A stretch of DNA of 64,000 bases. It comes from Macrobrachium rosenbergii (taxonomy: Eukaryota; Arthropoda; Malacostraca; Decapoda; Palaemonidae). The stretch is from positions 32,759,037 through 32,823,036 of the forward strand of contig NC_089777.1 of assembly GCF_040412425.1 (NCBI RefSeq). Direction: 5' to 3'. Position numbers and translations under genes: made by a program. The notes under the pieces were generated by a model. That model was given only the letters and a program-made list of their open reading frames with translations, was not told where the DNA came from and did not search any database. Shown piece by piece: positions 55,351 to 64,000 of the stretch. How positions within the stretch are numbered: position 1 is the first letter of the stretch; every line of letters starts with the position of its first letter.

Positions 55351-55919
55351 ATAAGGGATTCTTCTTTTCTGTAAAAATAGAGAGGAATGTTAGGATGTCG
55401 GCAAGTCTAAATCCAAAACCTTTACGTGTTTGATGGAGCCTTAGGACGTAGAGCCTAGAGGCAGAGAGAGCTGTGTCTATACAAACACTGGAAAAAAGAA
55501 ATGCTATTGTTTCAGACATCGGGAAGAAAAATAAACCATAACTAATGAATCTAAATTGTATATGTCACCGTATTCTTCCAGTTACTCTGTAAATAACTGT
55601 AATTAGATACGTAGCAACATTGTGTATACAAGTCGTTAAATAAGGCATATACAGTATTACATATAGTAACATAATATTATATTAGCATGATGTTTTAAAA
55701 TTTATGTGGCTGTGCATCGCCCGCGAAGGACATTCACAAAACTCTCGGCCTCATTCACAATATATTACAGACATAATACAGTATTTCCGGTCGGACCCCA
55801 TAACTACAACATACTGCACTGAGGCTGCAATACAGCAAGTTTGCAATCAAAGTACATTTCGCTAAAATACAAAGATTATAAGCATAAAAGTTATTGGGGG
55901 TTAAAGTGGATATATGATG
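55348..55919. other. Unique stretch
   Basis: AT-rich DNA with no gene recognised. Confidence 0.45.
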
Positions 55920-55932
55920 TCAAAATTGTACT

Positions 55933-56145
55933 AAGTTAAGTATACCTTAGTTTTACCAGACCACTGAGCTGATTAACAGCTCTCCTAGGGCTGGCCCGAA
56001 GGATTAGACTTATTTTACGTGGCTAAGAACCAATTGGTTACTTAGCAACGGGACGTACAGCTTATTGTGGAATCCGAACCACATTATAGCGAGAAATTAA
56101 TTTCTATCACCAGAAATAAATTCCTCTAACTCTTCATCAGCCGGC
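55933..56145 (-). mobile_element. 5'-truncated SINE (family 1) with target-site duplication
   Basis: On the minus strand it matches the full copy from just after the tRNA-like head to the TATACTTAA end. TCAAAATTGTACT (55920-55932) on the left and TCAAAATTGCACT (56146-56158) on the right form a 13-bp duplication with one mismatch. Because the duplication flanks the truncated element, the head was lost during insertion, as in incomplete target-primed reverse transcription. Confidence 0.85.
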
Positions 56146-56158
56146 TCAAAATTGCACT

Positions 56159-57385
56159 GTATTGCAATGTGTTTTAAATACAGCAATCTTCCAAGTCACA
56201 AATCTATAGCTTTGGAAGATTTAGCGGTTAAAACGACCTTTTCCTAGCACAGGATATGATTCGGTAATTTGAGGCGTTAAACACAAAATATGGCTGCAAA
56301 ATATTGCAGTTGAGTACAATAAAAATTTTCCAAGATACCACGGCTATTTTAAATACTGTGGCTATAAATTCGGGCCCATATGATGAGCTGCATATTCTCC
56401 TGATACGTACAGCGCATGCGCATTAATAGCAAATCAGCTCATGCGTCCTGTTAATGTGTCAGTTTGTGTACCTCTTCATTCCAAATCAAGATGCTAACTA
56501 AACTGGAACTCGCAAAACAATTCAGCTCGCCAGGCGAGCTTAGCTCAGTAATTAAAGAATAAGAAGATACAAATTTCCTGAAGCTGCACAGTAGAAGCTC
56601 ACGTTCTGTTGAGAAGTACTGACAGCAAGGTTACAGACAAATTACCTGAACAGGGCAACAAGGACCTTATCTGTGGGAAGGGTGATTTTGCCAGTGTAGC
56701 CTACACGGTGGCAAGAATCTGAAATCCGGAGGCACCGGAATTCGACCAAAACAAAAGTAAGCTACTAAGCACTCTGCTTCCATTTGAATTCCATATATTG
56801 TATACGTTTTTGTTACGTTCCATGTTGAATGGCTTGAAGTGAGACCAGTATTTTTTGGCAGCAGGCTATAGTCCAGGTGCAATTGGTAGAACCTCATATT
56901 GCATAGTGGTAGAGACAACCGAACAAAACTCATTTAACCGAAGGCCATATAAATATTTAGACAGCAGTGATAAACCAATATATCAAACTACTTATCTGTA
57001 CATTGAATTCTTATAGGCACCATGTACCGAGACGACTTCTGTGACTACATAAACAAGTTGTTAGTCCTGTGATGTTAACGGTGTCACAACAAAGTGTCCT
57101 CCTGCTTAATTGTTGTCTCCAATATACCCAAATGACCGATGAGATACCACAAACTTTGGCATGACACCACTTTCAGAATTAACCATACTCTATTTAGTAT
57201 TTCCAAAATATAATTGTGTGTGAACCGTACCAAGAAAAGTCAGCTCCGTGTGTACGCTCTGTTGACTGTAACCGTGAAATTTTTCTTGTGGGAGCATAGG
57301 TTCTTACTGGTAGCAGAGCTGACTGGGTTACGACCAGCGGTATACGAATTTCTAGCGGTCATTCTTGATGAAAGGATCCGTATCC
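56159..57385. other. Unique stretch
   Basis: No supported gene. Several TATTGCA-type words recur near 56160-56345. Confidence 0.45.
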
Positions 57386-57960
57386 GTACCTGGGACCATT
57401 TTGATATACTATCCGTAATTGCGACCACTTTGATATAATATCCGTAGCTGCGACCACTTTGATATACTATCCGTAGCTGCAACCACTTTGGTATAATATC
57501 CGTAGCTGCGACCGCTTTGATATAATATCCGTTGACGCGACCACTTTGATATACTATCCATAACTGCGACCACTTTGATGTAATATCTGCAACTGCGACC
57601 ACTTTTATATACTATTCATAACTGCGACCACTTTGATATAATATCCGTAGCTGCAACCACTTTGATATGATATCCGTAGCTGCAACCACTTTGGTATAAT
57701 ATCCGTAGCCGCGGCCACTTTGATATACTATCCGTAACTGCGACCACTTTGATATACTGTTCATAACTGCGACCACTATGATACAATATCCGTAACTGCG
57801 ACCACTTTGATATACTGTCAGCAGCCACGGCCACTTTGATATAATATACGTAGCCGCGACCACTTTGATATGCTATCTGCAGCTGCGACCACTTTCATAT
57901 ACTGCCCGCAGCTGCGACCACTTTCATATACTATCGGTAGTGAGGACCATTTTGATAAAC
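57386..57960. repeat. 29-30-bp minisatellite D, about 19 units
   Basis: The unit GCGACCACTTTGATATAATA plus TCCGTAGCT recurs about 19 times with substitutions. Because most units are 29 bases, the minus-strand frame stays open through many units and gives a 29-residue periodic peptide (SKWSQLRIVYQSGRSYG and the like). That is a by-product of the array. Confidence 0.93.
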
Positions 57961-57998
57961 AATAGGTAATGCAGTTTTTTTGGCATCTTCACAACCCA

Positions 57999-58173
57999 TA
58001 CTCTATTTCAGTTTGACTAAAATATATTAAAGTCGCAATCAATGAAAAATTCCTAATGGACATTTCATTAAAACTTGGTACAAATTATACCAAGTCCTAA
58101 GGAAATGTCCACTAGGAATTTCTCACTGATTGCGAATCTAATATATTTTAGTCACACTGAAATATAATGGAGT
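57999..58173. mobile_element. Long hairpin, fold-back/MITE-like
   Basis: Arms 57999-58082 and about 58086-58173 are inverted repeats: TTTGACTAAAATATATTA mirrored by TAATATATTTTAGTCACA, and AATTCCTAATGGACATTTC mirrored by GAAATGTCCACTAGGAATT. The loop is only a few bases. The arms have diverged by about 10 substitutions, so it is older than the hairpin at 50757-50967. Confidence 0.75.
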
Positions 58174-58386
58174 TTTGCAATCATATTTGTGATTAGCTAA
58201 GAAAAATATTGTATAATACCAAATTGTCAGGGAAAGTCCTCATTGACAGTAAAAACGCTGCAGTAGTTAGGCTGTAATCTTACTGCTTGGACGAATGTTA
58301 TATTGATTTCAATATTGCTGGACGGCAACAAAACTGTAATATATTGCAATTATATGATAATATTTCAAGATCAGTGACCCAGTACC
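58174..58386. other. Unique AT-rich spacer
   Basis: No gene recognised. Confidence 0.4.
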
Positions 58387-58602
58387 CTAAGTGTACCTCA
58401 CTCGGTGTGCTGTAGGCACTACTTAAGGTTCTTTTGCAGCGTCCCTTCGGCCCCTAGTTGCAACCCCTTTCATTCCTTTTACTGTACCTCCGTTCATATT
58501 TTCTTTCTCCACCTTACTTTCCACCCCCTCCTAACAATTGTTTCAACATTATTTTCAGCGATGAATGACTTCATAGGTTGCAAATTTTATATTCCAATTC
58601 TG
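58387..58602 (-). mobile_element. Dispersed decapod repeat (family 4), reverse copy
   Basis: The reverse complement aligns block by block with 22588-22838, including GCTGAAAATAATGTTGAAAC and AGGGGCCGAAGGGAC. An open frame on the plus strand is just the antisense of the repeat. Confidence 0.7.
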
Positions 58603-58852
58603 ACTTTGTCCCCAAGGACTTTTTAGTCATTGTTCTTTAACTGAATGCAACATTGTTGCTTTGCAACCGGGCAACAACATATTGCAGTTTTGCAATTTAT
58701 TCGTGATTAGTGACACAAAACAATGGATCATACCCAGTTTAAAGGAAGAGTCTGCTTTGACCCCAATAACTGGTATGACCTTATTGGGAATTTTGCCTTA
58801 ATTATTATTGCAGTTATATTTATGCTCAGTTTCAATAGACAATTGCCATTAA

Positions 58853-59779
<927 letters not shown>

Positions 59780-60110
59780 TTGAACTCGGCGCTTTTGGAT
59801 GCAATGGGTGATAGAGGGATATTGTGATTTAAATTGGGCGAGTTTAGACCGTAGGCTTTTGGCGGGCCCGCTGCCACGGAGCGCCTGCGAAATGTGAATG
59901 GCTTTCACACCGTAATCTAGTGATGTTAATTAATTTCATATTGCGGTCTGGCATCGGCCTTTCAGCCGCTGTCTGTTAAGAAATGGGCGATAAGTGTCCC
60001 CTCCGTCACTCCCGTCGGCGTTTTTCTTCCCTTTCCCTTTTCTGCTGTGCTTTGATAACATGCTCGTCGTTAGTAAAGGAATACGCGTCTTTTATAGGAT
60101 TAATAATTCA
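59780..60110. promoter_or_regulatory. GC-richer unique block with homeodomain- and GATA-like words
   Basis: GC-richer than its flanks, with GTTAATTAATTTC (59928-59940, homeodomain-like), CGATAAGTG (GATA-like) and GGCGGGCCCGC. A candidate enhancer or conserved non-coding block on composition alone. Confidence 0.2.
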
Positions 60111-60719
60111 CTGTGGTAGTCAGAGGCCATTCAGATACTAATCTTTAAGTGGTTACAAAGCAAACAGAAATTCTGAATTGCGAAAGGAAAATATTCTGTG
60201 GAAAAAGTTGAAAAATGTAAGCAGCAATTAAATCTTCCTGCCTCGTTAAAACCTTTACCTAGATCAGGATCTAACACAAAGAATGAAAATATCCCTAGTA
60301 CTTGTATTTTAGACGTAATTCTAAATGTAATCTGATTTTTAAACTGCATAGCTTGCATTATTTTTATGTTCGTTGCCAATATTCAACCGAACCCTGGACC
60401 TGCCACTCACTTTAAAAAAGAGAATTTAAGGTGCTTGTATGACCAGATTTTTCTATCCGAAGCTCTTACAATTGTGAATAGTTCTTAGGTTTCTTCACAC
60501 TAACATTTATCAAGCTTAACGCTATGGCATTGCACATGCGCAGAGTATGACTATTTACTGCACTGCATGGTTTCATATTTGCCTCCAGAAATATTGATCA
60601 CGATTATAGTTAAATTTTGTTAGAATTTATAACATATATTCATATGTACTGGCATTGGGAGTTAATTGCAATCCCAAGAGCAATTTCTGACTGAATGCCT
60701 CTGAGAGAAGATATTCTGG
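60111..60719. other. Unique AT-rich stretch
   Basis: No gene or repeat recognised. Confidence 0.45.
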
Positions 60720-61545
60720 GCACAGATCCTTAACCCCAACTCCTCCAGGTCAACTTTTGTATCACTTGGGGACTTCAGTCGAGGCCTTACTTAAATCCCA
60801 AAGGGTCCTAGCCAGCTGGCCCTACTTCAGGTCTGAGCCTGGACACCCCAACTAGCTGAAAGCCTTTCCTCTTTGGCTGTCTTCCAGGAAAACCCAGCAG
60901 TGTCCCCCATCCAGACAGGCAGGACCTCCTCCTGAGCTGCCTTTCCCAGGTGATCCCCGGGGCATCTGCAAGGACTTGAGACCCAACTTAAGGGGTGTTT
61001 CTTAGGAAGCTCTGGCCCACACCCCTGTGGAGATGCCTCTCGGCACGGCAGTCCTGGAGGAAGTCCTCCCTAGCAGGGGCGCCCTGGCTGCCTCTAGGAA
61101 GGCCTCCTGAGGGAGGGGCTGGAGACTCTCCTCTGCTTCTACCTTTCCTTGGCAGTCTTGGTGCCCACCACTGTGGTGAGCCCGCTTCCTGGGATGCTCT
61201 CCGCCATGGCAGGAGCCCTGCCTCCTCCTGGGAAGAAAGCTCTGGAGGGGGACCTCGCTGCCTTTGGGAAGGCATCCATGGGGAAGAGGCTACAGACTCT
61301 CCTAAAGGGATGCCTTCAATAAGAAGCCTTAGTCCATACTCCTGTTGTGAGGCCCTCTTCCAGGAACACCTTGCCAGTTTGGCAGGAGCCCTGCCTCCCT
61401 CCTGGGAATGCAGCTCTGGAGGAGGGCCTACCAACTGGGGGTGCCCTGCCTTCTCATGGGATGGCATCCCTCGGGGAGGGGCGAGAGACCCTCCCCAAAG
61501 GATCCCTTTCCTAGGAACCCTTGAACCCAAGCCTCTTGCTGTTTT
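60720..61545. repeat. GC-rich block with ~145-175-bp degenerate tandem units
   Basis: At least three units are visible, starting near 61027, 61171 and 61342. Each runs through a GGCAGGAGCCCTGCCTCC-like word, AGCTCTGGAGG, a GGGAAGGCATCC-like word and GAGACTCTCC. Sequence from 60720 to 61000 is similar in composition and may hold more decayed units. Long frames on both strands (60995-61699 plus, 60988-61557 minus) come from high GC and lack of stops. The sharp AT-rich boundary at 61545 is striking. Confidence 0.7.
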
Positions 61546-63990
61546 AGGTTTATGCACTTGGTGCCATACGCATTATTGTCCAATGTCAGATACTTATCTT
61601 TATTACAAGAGAAATAACAAATTTTGGGTATTTTCGGACATGTATATTCTTTTGCTGAAGCTTATTTTGTTTATAAATCATCATCATTATTACTGTTGAT
61701 TAAAATGAAATTGATAAACCTAGAAACTTGGCATATGTTTTGACAAACACTGCCAATTTCCCTGTCATCTTAAGACAAATCATTCTGGGCCGGTCAAGTT
61801 GATTAATCCACGAATACATTGAGAATTATTTTCTTAAGCTACCACCACTAAAGGGCCACAGATTAGTCCACCTCGAGATTAAAAAATTGGCAAACTCCTC
61901 ATCCCAAAATGAAGCCATCTTCCATCATGGTGTAGGATAACGTATCTTATCATTTCGTGCAGATCGACAAACCCCCGACATCGCCAAAACAGAGGATATG
62001 AAAAACTCTTTAATAAAAGAAGGACGGAAAAGCATGGTTGACAGATTTGCAATAAGAGACCATGGTCACCAAGTGGTCAGGTTACCTCCAAATCGCTGTC
62101 AGTATTATACCACAGAACTGAGGTGGATACAAGTGATGTCTTATGTAGCAAAGAAAATTGTTTTGTAAGGGAAGACCTGAACCCTTATGTCAAAGAAGCC
62201 GTAGGACTCAACACTAGTTGAGAACTGGGTGAGTGAGTTGATGAGGATCTTACGTCCATTCATAGTGAAACTTTCTAACCTACATGGAATCACACAGTAA
62301 TATTGCTCAGCTTAATATTCAGTTTACTCTGCAAAACATTTATGGCTTTCTTAATCTTGATGAAGTAAGAAAATATAGGGCTAAGCTAGGGGGAAAAACA
62401 TAAATCATTTGCTCTGTAAAACACTGGATTAAGGAATGAGAAAATGAGTGCACACCACAGAGATAATCACCTAATATTAGAGATGTAACTACTCACATCT
62501 ATATTAAAATCTAACTTTTGCTGACTTTCTTTGAATTACGAAACACAGCATACACATAACTTATATGGCATGTCACAGATGAATTCATTAGAATCTACAG
62601 GGGGCTTGTGTTCCCTATCAAATTCAACCTAAATCAAGAACATAACATACTGTATTCAGGTTTAATCACTAGTTGCTTAAGCTACCTAATTGGAATCCAT
62701 TAGGATTCATGATTAGCAACCATCTCATTTTAGCCAACATATTTTTTTACCACACCCCAGAAAAATCACATGGTTGGAATTGTTTTGTATAACATTCTAT
62801 TAATGATTTAGTAGCAATTTTAATGCCATATATGCAGAAGAATCCTCTTAAATCCGAAGTAAAACGATTAGGGTTTTATTCTGTATTCACCATTTAAGTT
62901 GGAAGTATGAACAAAAAGGAATGTGAGTAGGTATAGGATTCTAAGTAAGAAGGTAGTGGAGTATGGGAGAGTTATAAACGTTCTGAGGAAAATGGAAGGC
63001 TTTTCAGTATGCCCCGATGAAACAAAACATAAATCAGCTGGTAGGTTAAATATGGGGGGAAAAAATACCTTCATTGGCGTCCAAAACTGAGTTTCGACTT
63101 TTTTTCCTAATGATCTGATGCTATTGACGATTTTTGAGGCAGTTTGAGTAAAGCTTCAGAGTTTTTGAAGTCCGATTAACAACCTCGTGGAGTGACTTCC
63201 TGTCCTGTTATTGGTTGTATCGTCTTCGTTATGATAAGATTACTTATGGATATAATTACTGACTTCGTATTAAATTTAATTTCATACATGACTCATCACT
63301 AACACAGCAGTAAATGAATCTCAGTATCATTAACGTCGTTTGAAGGCCCTCCCCTCCCTTCTCGCGATTTTTGGGTTGCTTCTTCAGACAGCATTCCATA
63401 AACGAGAGGAACACTCACATGGCGGGAAATTCCTGCCTTTTCATTGGGTGTATCAGTTTTGAATGAAGACAAGTGGGGGGGAGGGGGGAAAAGTGGTGAA
63501 ACATCTATATCAATAATAACTAAATTGCAACAAAAAAATCACGATTTTATGAAATAAAAGCTTGTGAATTACTTATATGTGTATTAGTAGAAATTATATA
63601 AACAGAAAAAGAAAATTAAAAACACTAAATAAAAATTTTTTGGAGGTATCCGTGACTTCAGTCTGGCCACGATGCTAGATGCCGTCTACATAACCAAGTG
63701 AAATATAATATCTGACAACTCTTTTATACGAAAAAAGTCATAAGTATGGTTGATAAAGTGTATTTCACCATTTTATTCTCATTTCAGACTAGTGCCAATT
63801 CGTTTTAAAGTCTTCTGATGACAGATAATGACGGTGTAAAATCTAATCTCAATGCAAAAAGGATGAAAGATTTGTTTATAGGTGTGCTACGGCAATAGCT
63901 ACATGTCGTCAGCAAAGGGTGATTGTATAACGTCACAGCTAGAGTAGTAACACGGACAAGCACCAATCAGGGGTGAGGTAGATGATTATA
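61546..63990. other. AT-rich unique stretch to the window edge
   Basis: No supported gene. 63340-63480 is GC-richer with a GGGGGGGAGGGGGG run. 63925-63998 has CCAAT-type words (ACCAATCAG, GCCAATGAG) and a CRE-like AACGTCAC. Confidence 0.4.
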
Positions 63991-64000
63991 GCCAATGAGA

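Noticed and set aside
57240..57863. Repeat-protein gene on the minus strand
   Set aside because: The periodic peptide follows directly from the 29-30-bp minisatellite. There is no start context or flanking coding.
60988..61699. Long open frames on both strands as genes
   Set aside because: The frames overlap on opposite strands, lie in a GC-rich tandem repeat with few stops, and show no domain.

Overview
The window looks like non-coding eukaryotic chromosomal DNA from a decapod crustacean, possibly a caridean prawn. The reasons are the very high density of long (TA)n, (TC)n/(GA)n and (TAA)n microsatellites, several dispersed repeat families that I recognise from decapod genomic sequence, the absence of operon-like coding, and the spliced-gene type signals. 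I find no complete host protein-coding gene, no tRNA or rRNA gene and no CRISPR array. The only clearly recognisable protein-coding remnant is the catalytic domain of a Tc1/mariner transposase (19010-19717) inside an internally deleted element that keeps both terminal inverted repeats (about 18940-19834).

Layout. 1-575 is a degenerate 45-bp tandem array followed by a truncated SINE tail. 1.3-1.64 kb is a TA array, and a GC-richer block at 1740-1935 resembles a TATA promoter plus an untranslated first exon with a splice donor. 2-8.6 kb is mostly AT-rich unique DNA with microsatellites. 8.66-9.47 kb holds a MITE-like fold-back repeat and a palindromic tRNA-like element. 11.85-12.10 kb is a tRNA-derived SINE with a (TAA)n tail. 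13-18.9 kb is microsatellite-rich, with a weak terminal-exon candidate at 16140-16282. 18.94-19.83 kb is the mariner relic. 22.59-22.84 and 58.39-58.60 kb are two opposite-strand copies of another dispersed decapod repeat. 26.2-33.45 kb is the most structured region: two same-strand copies of a composite element with matching ends and tandem-repeat cores. One copy carries a single 140-bp unit and the other about 18. 33.5-48 kb is mostly unique sequence with a few GC-richer blocks and a diffuse repeat series (40.5-41.8 kb). 48.4-56.1 kb carries three copies of a second tRNA-derived SINE; one full-length copy has a 13-bp target-site duplication and one truncated copy has a 13-bp duplication with one mismatch. 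A long hairpin lies at 50.76-50.97 kb. 57.39-57.96 kb is a 29-30-bp minisatellite followed by another long hairpin. 60.97-61.54 kb is a GC-rich tandem repeat.

How the parts relate. Most recognisable features are non-autonomous mobile elements and arrays that grew inside or beside them. SINEs are inserted into a minisatellite (29781-29949) and between TA arrays (51640-51909), so some arrays predate the insertions. Host function is uncertain. The candidate first exon, the splice-like terminal exon and several GC-richer blocks with transcription-factor-like words could belong to a long gene or a regulatory desert, but the sequence alone does not prove this. Family names, age and conservation would need database comparison, which I could not run.
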